DNA of 64,000 nucleotides. Origin: an uncultured Clostridia bacterium. Lineage in GTDB: Bacteria > Bacillota > Clostridia > Christensenellales > Borkfalkiaceae. The notes beneath the pieces were generated by a model. That model was not told where the DNA came from. It was given only the letters and a program-made list of their open reading frames with translations, and did not search any database. The stretch covers positions 41,616-105,615 of the forward strand of contig CALVHL010000005.1 in the NCBI GenBank assembly GCA_944327625.1, given 5' to 3'. The translations under genes and the position numbers were made by a program. Shown here one piece after another: positions 1-8,055 of this stretch. Numbering within the stretch: the stretch's first letter is position 1; each line of letters opens with the position of its first letter.

Positions 1-2
1 AT

Positions 3-344
3 AATAAGATTGCCGACGTCGAATCCTTTAATTTCGGCGTGCCCCTGCAGATGGGCGAATTTACCAACTATACCTCGCTTGAAAACTGGCGCTATACCTT
101 AAATCTCATGAACGATAAGGGCTGGCACTGGACAAGCTGGACCTATAAAGTCTGGGGTAAAATGGCCTGGGGCGTGTATAACGTCATGGGGGCAAACGAG
201 GACAAGGTAAACGCCTCGACCGACAGCTATGACGAGATAATCGCAAAGTTCTCCAAGCTCAAAACGCAGGATGCGGAAAAGTATGCGTTCTCCGACGGCA
301 CGACGCTCGAAAGCGTCATAAAGCAGTACGCCGCGAAGAAGTGA
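3..344 (+). CDS. Glycoside hydrolase family 5-like enzyme, C-terminal end (5' end outside window)
   Basis: Only the last 113 codons are in the window; the reading frame is already open at base 3, so the start lies upstream. The segment GVPLQMGEF has the form of the strand that carries the catalytic nucleophile glutamate in GH5 (clan GH-A) enzymes, and the following NYTSLENWRYTLNLMN and W-rich stretch (WHWTSWTYKVWG) look like the last strand and helix of the barrel. This suggests an endoglucanase or mannanase-type beta-glycosidase acting on plant polysaccharide; the substrate cannot be told. The fragment has no signal peptide because the N-terminus is missing. A stem-loop follows about 80 bp after the stop. 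The family call rests on motif shape only. Confidence 0.6.
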   Translation, partial: NKIADVESFNFGVPLQMGEFTNYTSLENWRYTLNLMNDKGWHWTSWTYKVWGKMAWGVYNVMGANEDKVNASTDSYDEIIAKFSKLKTQDAEKYAFSDGTTLESVIKQYAAKK

Positions 345-421
345 CCTTTTCCGTGAGATGTCGCATAAGTAAAACCGATTATTGGCAAAAACTTTTTAGT
401 TCTTTATTCATTTCTCCTCCT

Positions 422-463
422 AAAACGCGCCAGAAAGCCGCAAGGCTTAATTCGGCGCGTTTT
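422..463 (+). terminator. Stem-loop after the GH5-like gene
   Basis: AAAACGCGCC (422-431) pairs with GGCGCGTTTT (454-463), and a second small stem AAGCC-GCAA-GGCTT sits inside. The 3' arm ends in TTTTA. It could terminate transcription from the GH5-like gene. Confidence 0.6.
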
Positions 464-586
464 ACCCTGTAAAGGGGGTAAAGAGGCGATCGGGCGGCAT
501 ATATGTGCCGACGAACGGCATTTTTACTGCTTTTCTCCAACGCCCGCAAGGGTCGTAGGCGTTTTTGCGGGGATATGCGTTGGTCG

Positions 587-608
587 GGGCATATATGCGG
601 GGTAATTT
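587..608 (+). repeat. Copy of the GCATATATGCGGGGCAATTG intergenic element
   Basis: Reads GGCATATATGCGGGGTAATT, with one change (C to T) from the consensus. It lies 54 bp before a second copy. Confidence 0.75.
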
Positions 609-640
609 ATCTGCTGACCTCTGCGATATTGTCGTTCGCG

Positions 641-665
641 GAGGGATATATGCGGGGCAATTGCG
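641..665 (+). repeat. Copy of the GCATATATGCGGGGCAATTG intergenic element
   Basis: Reads GATATATGCGGGGCAATTGC after GAGG; the 3' half is perfect and the 5' GC is changed to GA. Confidence 0.75.
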
Positions 666-805
666 TTTTCGGCTTAAAATTGCTTTTGCTTGGCTTGCGG
701 GCATATCGGTCATGCCTTGCAAGACAATGATATAACAGAGCGGGAGGTTTGTCAATAGGCGACGGGAATATTAGCAGATATGAATATGCGCGGAGCGCAA
801 AAAAA

Positions 806-831
806 GAGCGGGGGCGTCTGCCCCCGCTCTG
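806..831 (-). terminator. Rho-independent terminator of the leftward lipoprotein gene
   Basis: Perfect 11-bp stem AGAGCGGGGGC / GCCCCCGCTCT with a 4-nt loop. On the minus strand it is followed directly by seven Ts, the classic form of an intrinsic terminator, about 55 bp after the lipoprotein stop codon. Confidence 0.9.
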
Positions 832-886
832 TCGCGCGTTGTCGGCCGTTCAATCCTGCCCGTATTTATGGTAAGCATTGCCGTTT

Positions 887-1834
887 TCAGTCATTCGTAT
901 CCTGTTCGTATTCGTAGTAGGTGTTGCCGTTTTCGTCGGTCATCCGGCGGACGATGTAGCACTTTTCGTTCCTGCCCGTACCCGTTTTGAGGCGTATGAC
1001 TTCCTGCCCTCTGCGCTGTACCCGCTCGAACTTCATCTCTCTCGTCTGTCCGTCGCAGTAGCAGGTCATTTTAAGTTCGGTCTCGCCGCGTTCTTCCTCA
1101 TACTCGAAAGTGCTGCGCTCGACCAGCTTGCCGTTCTCGTACAGGCTGTAGCTGAATTCCTGCTCGGTCTCGCCGTGTTCGGTCTCCTCGCCGTGCTCGA
1201 CCAGCATATATCTGTTCTCGCCGAGGAATACCGTGAACTCGGTTTCGGTCTCGCTCTCGCCGCGTTCGGTCTCGGTTTCGGTTTCGCCCTTTACGGGGTA
1301 CTCGACGCCCTCGATTATGACTATGCCGTCGATGTTGAAGGTTTCCTCATACTCGTCCTCGTCCTGCTCGACCTCGGCAAGCACGCGGTTATAGTACATT
1401 ACGTACTGCATCGCGTTGCCGTCGATGTCCTTATAGCTGACGACCGTCTTCTGCTCGTATTCCGTCCTGTCGGAAGCCTCGTCAACTATTCCGAAGCCGC
1501 CCTCGCTAAGAAGGCTCTCCACGAGCTCCATATATCCGTCGAGTTCAACGTCGACGGGATTAGTCGTCGTTCCCTGTTCGGGAGTGGTCTCGGGAGTGGT
1601 CTCGGGAGTGGTCTCGGGAGTAGTTTCGGGAGTAGTTTCGGGAGTTGCCGCGGGCGTTTCGTCCATGGAGGAGATAATCATTCCCGCGGATGCCGCGCTG
1701 AATCCGTAGACCGAGCGGGCGTCGCCGAGCGCCTCGAACTTGTTTTCGGGCGAAGTGTTCTTTGCGCATGCCGCAAGGCTCATCGTCCCCGCGAGCGCTA
1801 TTGCCGTCGAAAGAGCTATAAATAATTTTTTCAT
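887..1834 (-). CDS. Lipoprotein related to the neighbouring anti-sigma factor's outer domain
   Basis: A 315-residue lipoprotein. The start at 1834 is chosen because GGAGGT lies 6 nt upstream and because MKKLFIALSTAIALAG followed by LAAC is a lipoprotein signal peptide; a start 15 codons upstream has no ribosome site. After the lipid-anchor cysteine come about 45 residues, a run of six ETTP units, then a globular part rich in Glu, Tyr and Thr. That part matches the outer domain of the anti-sigma-like protein at 2583-3746: YMxLVESLLS, VSYKDxxGN, MYYN, DEDEYEE and GVxYPVxGE occur in the same order. It has the same promoter-like motif as the divergent sigma operon, so it is probably part of that regulon. 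Its molecular function is unknown. Confidence 0.85.
   Translation of the reverse strand: MKKLFIALSTAIALAGTMSLAACAKNTSPENKFEALGDARSVYGFSAASAGMIISSMDETPAATPETTPETTPETTPETTPETTPEQGTTTNPVDVELDGYMELVESLLSEGGFGIVDEASDRTEYEQKTVVSYKDIDGNAMQYVMYYNRVLAEVEQDEDEYEETFNIDGIVIIEGVEYPVKGETETETERGESETETEFTVFLGENRYMLVEHGEETEHGETEQEFSYSLYENGKLVERSTFEYEEERGETELKMTCYCDGQTREMKFERVQRRGQEVIRLKTGTGRNEKCYIVRRMTDENGNTYYEYEQDTND
1577..1648. repeat. Six tandem 12-bp units coding for an ETTP linker
   Basis: Units of TTCGGGAGTGGT and close variants repeat six times inside the lipoprotein gene. They encode consecutive Glu-Thr-Thr-Pro units, a flexible spacer between the membrane anchor and the folded domain. The first three units differ at only one base, so copy number may vary between strains. 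Confidence 0.9.
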
Positions 1835-1884
1835 GGTGTTACCTCCGTTTGTTTTGTGTGCTTTTATTTGCTTTTGCACCTATA

Positions 1885-1911
1885 TAACAATCGGGCGGCG
1901 CGAATTGTTGG
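1885..1911 (-). promoter_or_regulatory. Putative ECF-type promoter of the lipoprotein gene
   Basis: On the minus strand CCAACAA, 14 bp, then TTGTTA, about 50 bp upstream of the lipoprotein start. The same two boxes with the same 14-bp spacing precede the divergent sigma operon at 2014-2040. Confidence 0.55.
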
Positions 1912-2013
1912 AAAATATTGAAAAATTTTTTAAAATATTTTGCGCAATTTTACGAAGATATTGACTGTCGGGAAAAATACTGATAATATTTTTTCGGAAA
2001 ATCTTTTTTTTCG

Positions 2014-2040
2014 CCAACAAAACGGCTTTTAATATTGTTA
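2014..2040 (+). promoter_or_regulatory. Putative autoregulated ECF-type promoter of the sigma/anti-sigma operon
   Basis: CCAACAA, 14 bp, TTGTTA, ending 19 bp before the sigma factor start codon. It matches the motif at 1885-1911 on the other strand. The AACAA/TTGTT halves are also mutually inverted, so a dimeric regulator's operator is an alternative reading. Confidence 0.55.
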
Positions 2041-2059
2041 GTAATATGGAAGAAAGAAT

Positions 2060-2593
2060 ATGAAAGGTGATAAACTTGAAAAAAAGGTAGCCGAACTTAA
2101 AGGCGGCGACAGGCGCGCCTTCGACTACATATACGAGCATACCAACCGCAGCGTCTATTTTTCCGTGCTGTACATAGTGCGCGACAAGATGTATGCCGAG
2201 GACATATTGCAGGATACCTTCGTCAGGGCGATAAACAATCTCTCGCAGTACCGCGAGGGCACGAACTTCGTCGGCTGGCTGATAAGCATCGGCAAATCGC
2301 TCGCGCTCAACCATATTAAGCGGCAGGCGCGGGAAGTCCCGACCGATTTCGACGCCGAGGCGTACAGGTACGGCACAACCCACACCGAGCTGCCGTTCAT
2401 CTTCGACGCGGCGGCAAAGATACTCGCCGAGGACGAATATGAGATAATAATGCTCTGTCAGGTGGCGGGCTATAAGCGCAGGGAGGTTGCCGAAATGCTG
2501 GGCATTCCGCTCGGCACGGTAACGTGGAAGAATAACGAGGCGCTAAAAAAACTTAAAGCATACCTTATTAAGGAGGGCGGATATGAAGGATAA
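2060..2593 (+). CDS. ECF-type RNA polymerase sigma factor
   Basis: A 177-residue protein with the two-domain layout of ECF (group IV) sigma factors. Residues about 20-85 form region 2 (RAFDYIYEH, then AEDILQDTFVRAI for core and -10 binding), and residues about 120-170 form region 4 with a helix-turn-helix (YKRREVAEMLGIPLGTVTWKN) that would contact the -35 box. The start is the ATG at 2060 behind a weak GGAAG site. It overlaps the anti-sigma-like gene by 11 bp, the usual sigma/anti-sigma coupling. The matching promoter motifs here and in front of the divergent lipoprotein suggest it transcribes both units. The inducing signal is unknown, although the large outer domain of its partner suggests an envelope signal. 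Confidence 0.92.
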   Translation: MKGDKLEKKVAELKGGDRRAFDYIYEHTNRSVYFSVLYIVRDKMYAEDILQDTFVRAINNLSQYREGTNFVGWLISIGKSLALNHIKRQAREVPTDFDAEAYRYGTTHTELPFIFDAAAKILAEDEYEIIMLCQVAGYKRREVAEMLGIPLGTVTWKNNEALKKLKAYLIKEGGYEG

Positions 2594-3746
2594 GGACGTA
2601 AAGAAACTTCTGTCGAAGGACGCGCGGAGCGTGTTGCCCGACGACGGAGTAAAGGAGGAGATAAAAGAGCGGCTGGGCTACGGCGGCGAAGTCGCCGAAA
2701 AGCGGCTTCAATACGCGGGCGGCGGCGAAGCGGCGGCGCCGAAGCGCAATATGATAGTCGCGGCGACCTGCGCACTGGCGGTGGTAATCGCGCTGTGCAT
2801 AGCGCTGACCTTTATTTTCAGACCGCAGACGACCTTCCCCGGCACGATAGGGGGCGGCAATAAATTTGAGGAGATAACCGACGCGGACAGCTTCTACGCC
2901 TACGGCGCGGCGTCGGTCGGCAGCATACTCGCGTCCGAAGTCGGCGGCGCGGAGGCTGCGCTGAACGCCGCAACTTTCTCGGCTTCGACCTACGGCAACG
3001 GCAGCGGCGGCAGGGAACGGCAGATACAGGCGGTCAACAGATATATGCCGCTCGTCGAGAGTCTTTTAAGCGACAGCGCGATAGTCGGCGCGGCGGTGCA
3101 GCCTGCGGAGGGCTATGACTTCGGAATGACCGTAAGCTATAAGGACCTGCTCGGCAACACCGTCGGCTATACAATGTACTATAACAAGCAGTTCGTCGGT
3201 TCGGAGACCGACGAGGACGAGTACGAGGAGAACTATTCGATAGTCGGCGTGCTGATAGTCGACGGCGTGAGCTACCCCGTCGAGGGCGAATACGAGACCG
3301 AAACCTCCTCCGACGAGAGCGGCGACGAGCTGAGGTTCAGGGCGTACACCTCCGCCGACAGGCGTTCGTATATCGAGGTCGAGCAGGAGTACGAGACCGA
3401 GAGCGAGGACGGCGAGACGGAGACCGAAAAGGAATACGTCTATTCGGTATATATCGACGGCGAGATGACCGAGCGCACGGAAGTCGAGTACGAGCGCGAG
3501 GGCGACGAGCTCGAGGTCAAGCTGACCTACGAGAGCGGAGGGTTTAAGGACGAACTCGTGTTCGAGAGTATCGGCGAGGCGCTGCTCGAAGTGCGCGGCA
3601 AGATAGACGACGAGGACGTAAGGTTCAGAATCCGCGTCGAGCAGGGGCAGTACCGCTACGAGTTCGAGGACGGAACTTCCTCCGACTTCGACCGCTTCGG
3701 AAAGAACGGCGCTTACGGCGGGCAGGCTGCGGCGTTTGCGCTCTGA
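2583..3746 (+). CDS. Membrane-anchored anti-sigma factor-like protein
   Basis: A 387-residue protein translated from an ATG inside the end of the sigma gene, with GGAGGGCGG upstream. Residues 1-55 are charged and cytoplasmic, matching where an anti-sigma domain would sit, though no zinc-binding HxxxCxxC motif is visible. A single membrane helix follows at about 57-80 (NMIVAATCALAVVIALCIAL), then a large outer domain very rich in Glu, Asp and Tyr. This outer part is paralogous to the lipoprotein at 887-1834. Gene order, coupling and topology support an anti-sigma role; no catalytic motif is seen. Two stem-loops follow the stop codon. Confidence 0.75.
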   Translation: MKDKDVKKLLSKDARSVLPDDGVKEEIKERLGYGGEVAEKRLQYAGGGEAAAPKRNMIVAATCALAVVIALCIALTFIFRPQTTFPGTIGGGNKFEEITDADSFYAYGAASVGSILASEVGGAEAALNAATFSASTYGNGSGGRERQIQAVNRYMPLVESLLSDSAIVGAAVQPAEGYDFGMTVSYKDLLGNTVGYTMYYNKQFVGSETDEDEYEENYSIVGVLIVDGVSYPVEGEYETETSSDESGDELRFRAYTSADRRSYIEVEQEYETESEDGETETEKEYVYSVYIDGEMTERTEVEYEREGDELEVKLTYESGGFKDELVFESIGEALLEVRGKIDDEDVRFRIRVEQGQYRYEFEDGTSSDFDRFGKNGAYGGQAAAFAL

Positions 3747-3765
3747 AAGGACGATATGGTTACGG

Positions 3766-3790
3766 GGGCGGGCGCGTTGCGCCCGCCCTT
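3766..3790 (+). terminator. Terminator of the sigma/anti-sigma operon
   Basis: Perfect 10-bp stem GGGCGGGCGC / GCGCCCGCCC with a GTT loop, 20 bp after the anti-sigma stop codon. The following T stretch is short. Confidence 0.7.
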
Positions 3791-3812
3791 TCAATAAATT
3801 TTAAAAATCTGA

Positions 3813-3842
3813 AAAAATGCGGGATATTCTTCCGCATTTTTT
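3813..3842 (+). terminator. Second stem-loop with a T run after the sigma operon
   Basis: AAAAATGCGG / CCGCATTTTT, 10 bp with a 9-nt loop, ending in six Ts. Its A-rich 5' arm would allow it to work in both directions. Confidence 0.75.
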
Positions 3843-3984
3843 GTCGCTTTGCGCAATCTGTCGGTTGCAATCGGGCGCGGTATATGTTAGAATATTCGCA
3901 TAATATTCCCGCCGCGTCCAGCTTCCGCCCGACGCGCGGCGGCGCGGTCTCAGGGCGGATATATTCTGACAGCGAGGGTATTCT

Positions 3985-5127
3985 ATGAAATGGGTAACAG
4001 TCTGGGGCAACGCGACTTCGGTTGCCGAACACAGACCTGAAACTTACGCAAAGGACATAACGCTGCGCTATCCCGTCACCTGCGCTTTCGGCGGCGAGCG
4101 GGTAAGGCTGCACTTTTCCAATTTCTGCGGCACCGAACCCGTGACGCTCAGCCACGTCACCGTCGCCACGGCGGTCGGCGACAGAGAGATAAATCTGCAG
4201 GGCGCGAGGCTGATAACTTTCGGCGGCAACGAGAGCGTGACGATAGCCCCGGGCGAGGAAATATTTTCGGACGAGTCCGACTTCCGCATCAAGCGCGGCG
4301 GCGTCATGTCCGTCAGTTTTTACATAAAGGACTTTACGCTCATGCGCTCCGCCGTGGTCATCACGGGGCCGCTTTCCAAGGGCTTTTTCTCGGTGGGCAA
4401 CCACACCCTTTCACCCGTATTGCCCCTCGACTATACGCGATCTACTTCAACTTTTTACTTCCTAACGGGCATAGATCTGTACACGGGCGACGACAGCGGC
4501 TGCGTCATAACCTACGGCGACAGCATAACCGCGCAGAGCTTCCCCGACTATATGACGATAGAGTGCCTCAAAGACGCATACAACAGGACGGCGGTCATCC
4601 GCCGCGCGGCGAGCGGAACGCGCGTTCTGCGCGAATATACCTGCATAACCTACGAGAGCTACGGGCTGAGCGGCGAACACCGCTTCCGCCGCGAAATCTC
4701 GACGGTCAGCGGCGCCAAAGCCGTGCTCATTCAGCAGGGAATAAACGACATAATCCACCCCGTCGGCACGGAAGTCAACCCCTTCCGCCCGATGAGCGAT
4801 CTGCCCTCGGTGGAGGAGCTGACGGCGGGGCTTCAACAGTATATCGACATCGCGAGGGAGTACAATCTCAAAGTCTATCTCGGCACTCTCCTGCCCATAA
4901 AGGGTTGGCGCACTTTCGCGCCGTTCAGGGAGGAGATGAGGCAGGCGGTAAACGACTGGATGCGCCGCGCGCCCGTCGACGGAGTGGTCGACTTCGACAA
5001 GGCGGTGCGCTCGCAGGCGGACAATATGAAGTTCGGCGACGGCGAGGACAGCGGCGACCATCTGCACCCCTCGGAGAGGGCTTACGAGGAGATGGGAAAA
5101 CTTGCATTCGGGGAGATGATCAAATGA
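3985..5127 (+). CDS. SGNH/GDSL-family hydrolase, two-domain
   Basis: A 380-residue probable esterase. The first 150 residues form a beta-rich domain (RVRLHFSNFCGTEP, then SVSFYIKDF) like the N-terminal module of some bacterial SGNH esterases. The SGNH domain follows: GDSI at 178-181 gives the nucleophile Ser180, GIND carries the oxyanion-hole Asn, and DHLHPS near the C-terminus gives the Asp-His pair. There is no signal peptide, so it is probably cytoplasmic. The ATGA overlap with the next gene, a ketopantoate-reductase-like protein, shows translational coupling. The substrate, perhaps an acylated sugar or metabolite, cannot be read from the sequence. Confidence 0.85.
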   Translation: MKWVTVWGNATSVAEHRPETYAKDITLRYPVTCAFGGERVRLHFSNFCGTEPVTLSHVTVATAVGDREINLQGARLITFGGNESVTIAPGEEIFSDESDFRIKRGGVMSVSFYIKDFTLMRSAVVITGPLSKGFFSVGNHTLSPVLPLDYTRSTSTFYFLTGIDLYTGDDSGCVITYGDSITAQSFPDYMTIECLKDAYNRTAVIRRAASGTRVLREYTCITYESYGLSGEHRFRREISTVSGAKAVLIQQGINDIIHPVGTEVNPFRPMSDLPSVEELTAGLQQYIDIAREYNLKVYLGTLLPIKGWRTFAPFREEMRQAVNDWMRRAPVDGVVDFDKAVRSQADNMKFGDGEDSGDHLHPSERAYEEMGKLAFGEMIK

Positions 5128-6128
5128 GGGCGGCTATATACGGCGCGGGCGCAATGGGCAGCGCGATGGGCGCATACATTACCCGCGCGGGCGGCAAAAT
5201 AGAGGTAATAAGCCGAAACGCGAGGCACGTCGAAAAGATGCGCGGCGAGGGGCTTAAAATTTCGGGTACGGACGATTTTTCTGCCGTGCTCGACGCGCGC
5301 CTGCCGTCCGAGATGACGGGCGTGTACGACATAATATATCTGACCACCAAGCAGTGCGAGAACGCCGAAACGGCGCAATTTCTCAAAGACTATCTGGCGG
5401 AGGACGGCGTGCTCGTCACCATTCAGAACGGACTGCCCGAATATAAACTCAGCGAAACGCTCGGCGAAAAGCGGGTGCTGGGCTGCGTGTGCAGCTGGGG
5501 CGCAAGCCTCGTCGCGCCCGGCGAGGTAGTGATGACTTCTTCGCCCGAAAAGATAGAATTTCAGCTCGGCTCGCCCTTTAATGGCGGCGCGGACGGGGCG
5601 GAGGCGGCAAAACTACTCTCGCTCATGGGCAACGTTGTCAGGGAGAGTAACTTTCTCGGCGCGCGCTGGACTAAACTGATAATAAACAACGCCTTTTCCC
5701 CGCTGTCGGGGCTGACGGGGCTGACCTTCGGCGAAATAGCCAAGAGAAAGGATACCCGTCGGCTGGCTCAGGCGATATTCAACGAGACGGCGAAAGTCGC
5801 CCGCGCAAACGGCGTGAAGTGCGAAAAGATACAGGGGCACGACGCGATAGGACTTTTAAGCTATGACAACCCCGCAAAGAAGCTCTTTTCGTGGCTGCTC
5901 TTTCCCTACGCGATGAAAAATCACAGCCACATTCTCTCGGGAATGTACTACGACCTCAGCCGCGGCAGGAAGTGCGAGGTAGAGTATTTCTGCGGCATAG
6001 TTTCGGCGTTTGCGCGCAAGGCGGGGATAAGTTCGCCGCTCACGGACAGAATGACCGAGCTCATAATGGAGATTGAACGCGGCGAAAGGCAGATTTGCGC
6101 CGAAAATATACGCGAATTTTGTCTTTAA
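5124..6128 (+). CDS. Ketopantoate reductase (ApbA/PanE) family oxidoreductase
   Basis: A 334-residue NAD(P)-dependent reductase. The N-terminal Rossmann fold opens with GAGAMGSAMG, and TKQCE followed by IQNGL matches the nucleotide-binding edge of the ApbA/PanE family. The C-terminal helical domain contains WTKLIINNAFSPLSGLTG, where the lysine is at the family's catalytic position. The start is the ATG at 5124 within the ATGA overlap with the SGNH gene. True PanE reduces 2-dehydropantoate for pantothenate synthesis, but no other pantothenate gene is nearby and distant paralogues act on other 2-keto acids, so no symbol is given. Pairing with an esterase suggests a small catabolic or modifying pathway. 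Confidence 0.8.
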   Translation: MRAAIYGAGAMGSAMGAYITRAGGKIEVISRNARHVEKMRGEGLKISGTDDFSAVLDARLPSEMTGVYDIIYLTTKQCENAETAQFLKDYLAEDGVLVTIQNGLPEYKLSETLGEKRVLGCVCSWGASLVAPGEVVMTSSPEKIEFQLGSPFNGGADGAEAAKLLSLMGNVVRESNFLGARWTKLIINNAFSPLSGLTGLTFGEIAKRKDTRRLAQAIFNETAKVARANGVKCEKIQGHDAIGLLSYDNPAKKLFSWLLFPYAMKNHSHILSGMYYDLSRGRKCEVEYFCGIVSAFARKAGISSPLTDRMTELIMEIERGERQICAENIREFCL

Positions 6129-6249
6129 ATGCTCTTTCGCGCGCCGTTTGGTATTGCAATGCGCGTTCAGAAGTGCTATAATCTTTATGATAAAAGGTTG
6201 AAAGGTTGCGCCCCGCACTGCCCGACGCGCCATACCTTACGGAGATTTT

Positions 6250-7191
6250 ATGCAAGTCGGCAAATATACTTTTTCGGAGGTCTATTACCCGTCGTCAGAC
6301 GGCAAGACCAACATACACGCCTGTATATGGCAACCCGTAGGCGAAGTTCGGGCGGTTTTGCAGATAGTTCACGGCATGGCGGAATATGCAGAGCGGTATA
6401 AGGAGCTTGCGATGAACCTTGCCGTCCGCGGCATACTCGTCTGCGCGGAAGACCATCTCGGTCACGGGCGTTCGGTGTGCTGTCCCGAAAACGTCGGATA
6501 TTTTTCCGACGAAAAGGGCTGTATGCCCGTTCTGCGCGATATTCGCACATTGACCGAGATAGTCAGACAGAAAGGTCCGAAAGTGCCCTATTTTATGTTC
6601 GGGCATTCGATGGGCTCGTTTTTCTGCCGTAAGTATATTTCGCTTTACGGGGAAGAGCTTGCGGGCGCGATACTAATGGGCACGGGCCGTAAGGGCAAGG
6701 GCGCGATTTTCGCGGGAAAGGCGCTCTGCGCCTGCACGGGCATATTCCGCGGCTGTCACAGCCGTCCGCCGCTCATCGAAAAGTTGGCGTTCCTCGGCTA
6801 TAACAAGCGGTTCGAGGGCAGGACGACCTTCGACTGGCTGTCCTCCGTCCCTCAGAACGTCGACGCATATATCGCCGATGATTTGTGCGGAATAGCCTTC
6901 ACCTGCAACGGCTTTTTCGGGCTTTTTGACATAATTTCCAAGGCTTGCAGCAGGAAAACCGCGGCGGCTACGCCCGACAAATTACCCATACTTATGGTCA
7001 GCGGCACGGATGATCCCGTAGGCGACTATGGCAAGGGCGTAATAAAATCTTATAACATCTACAAAAAATACGGCAAGAACGTCACCCTAAAAATGTTTGA
7101 CGGTTGTCGGCACGAGCTACTGTTCGATACCTGTTCCGAGGAGGTTCAGGCGGACATAGCGCGTTTCATAGACGAAAATATCGGGGCATGA
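6250..7191 (+). CDS. Alpha/beta hydrolase, monoacylglycerol lipase/lysophospholipase-like
   Basis: A 313-residue serine hydrolase of the Hydrolase_4 type. The nucleophile elbow is GHSMG with Ser120; the likely acid is the Asp in GTDDPVG and the base is the His in CRHELL, in the expected order. HGMAEYAERY near residue 41 matches the oxyanion loop of monoacylglycerol lipase/PldB-like proteins. There is no signal peptide. The start has GGAG 5 nt upstream. It is one base from the next gene, a second esterase, so the two are probably co-transcribed. Medium- or long-chain monoacylglycerols or lysophospholipids are the likely substrates. Confidence 0.85.
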   Translation: MQVGKYTFSEVYYPSSDGKTNIHACIWQPVGEVRAVLQIVHGMAEYAERYKELAMNLAVRGILVCAEDHLGHGRSVCCPENVGYFSDEKGCMPVLRDIRTLTEIVRQKGPKVPYFMFGHSMGSFFCRKYISLYGEELAGAILMGTGRKGKGAIFAGKALCACTGIFRGCHSRPPLIEKLAFLGYNKRFEGRTTFDWLSSVPQNVDAYIADDLCGIAFTCNGFFGLFDIISKACSRKTAAATPDKLPILMVSGTDDPVGDYGKGVIKSYNIYKKYGKNVTLKMFDGCRHELLFDTCSEEVQADIARFIDENIGA

Positions 7192-7192
7192 G

Positions 7193-7942
7193 ATGCTTTT
7201 AAAGGAATACATTACTATACCCGACCTGACGGGAGACAGAGAGAGGAGAGTATATTATTATCTCCCCGAGGGTTACGACGGCGACGGGGAACGCTATCCC
7301 GTGCTGTATATGTTTGACGGACACAATCTCTTTCTCGACGGCGACGCCACTTTCGGCAAGAGCTGGGGGTTGAAGGAATACCTCGACGCGACTAATACGC
7401 GCATAATCGTCGCCGCACCCGAATGTAATCACGAGGGCGATATGCGGCTTTCGGAATATTCGCCCGTCGGCTTCGACTTTCACGGCAGACACATAGTCGG
7501 CAGGGGCAAAAAATATATGGACTGGCTGACCAAGGTCTTTAAGCCCATGGTCGACGGGCGGTTCAGAACGCTGCCAGACAGACAGCACACCTTTATCGCG
7601 GGCAGTTCGATGGGCGGACTTATGACGCTGTATGCGCTGGCTAAGTATAACGAGGTATTTTCGCGCGGCGCGGCGCTTTCGCCAAGTCTTTGGGTGGGCA
7701 AAGGTGAAGTGCCCTCGTTCATTCTGCGCGGCAGATACGCCGCAGGCACGGTAATATTCACCGACTACGGCACAAAGGAATTCAAAAACCATTCCCCGCA
7801 GCTGCGCATTTTCGGTCAGACGTTTGCCGTTCTTTCGGCAAAGGGCGTGACGGTCACGGCGCGCACCGTCGAGGGCGGAACGCACTGCGAGGCGGCGTGG
7901 GAGAGGGAAATTCCCCACTTCATGCGCGCGCTCGGCTTCTGA
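7193..7942 (+). CDS. Esterase D-like alpha/beta hydrolase
   Basis: A 249-residue protein of the putative-esterase family (Fes/EstD/S-formylglutathione hydrolase group). RVYYYLPEGYDG followed by PVLYMFDGHNLF is the usual opening, GSSMGG gives the nucleophile Ser139, and GGTHCEAAW near the end supplies the catalytic His. It starts one base after the stop of the lipase-like gene. Its stop codon overlaps a reverse copy of the interspersed repeat element. Members of this group cleave carbohydrate esters, siderophore esters or simple acyl esters; which applies here is open. Confidence 0.85.
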   Translation: MLLKEYITIPDLTGDRERRVYYYLPEGYDGDGERYPVLYMFDGHNLFLDGDATFGKSWGLKEYLDATNTRIIVAAPECNHEGDMRLSEYSPVGFDFHGRHIVGRGKKYMDWLTKVFKPMVDGRFRTLPDRQHTFIAGSSMGGLMTLYALAKYNEVFSRGAALSPSLWVGKGEVPSFILRGRYAAGTVIFTDYGTKEFKNHSPQLRIFGQTFAVLSAKGVTVTARTVEGGTHCEAAWEREIPHFMRALGF

Positions 7943-7960
7943 TTGCCCCCGCAATATGCC
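7941..7960 (-). repeat. Reverse-orientation copy of the intergenic element (variant form)
   Basis: On the minus strand it reads GGCATATTGCGGGGGCAATC, identical over 20 bases to the copy at 50185-50204. It overlaps the last base of the esterase stop codon. Confidence 0.75.
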
Positions 7961-8055
7961 GCAACCAATTCGTTTTACTGCATAAATGCCGCAATCTGCG
8001 CCCGTTCGGGCGAGGCGGTTCAAAATTACAAAAGTTCTATAAAGGATGTACCTGT

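Larger units (their letters stand above)
345..886. other. Intergenic stretch with a terminator, repeat copies and no convincing gene
   Basis: About 540 bp between the GH5-like gene and the leftward lipoprotein gene. It holds a stem-loop at 422-463, two copies of the interspersed element at 587-608 and 641-665, a partial copy near 497-510, and a strong leftward terminator at 806-831. Short open frames run through the repeats but have no ribosome site or protein-like composition. Confidence 0.6.

Noticed and set aside
878..1825. A 315-codon plus-strand frame opposite the lipoprotein gene
   Set aside because: Antisense shadow; the minus strand has the signal peptide, lipobox, ribosome site and terminator.
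2076..2078. TTG start for the sigma factor behind AAAGGTGAT
   Set aside because: The spacing looks good but the TTG is out of frame with the sigma factor.
4563..5123. A long open frame running through the SGNH gene into the ketopantoate-reductase-like gene
   Set aside because: The first 187 codons are an out-of-frame reading of the SGNH gene with Arg/Pro-rich composition; the reductase has a normal N-terminus and start at 5124.
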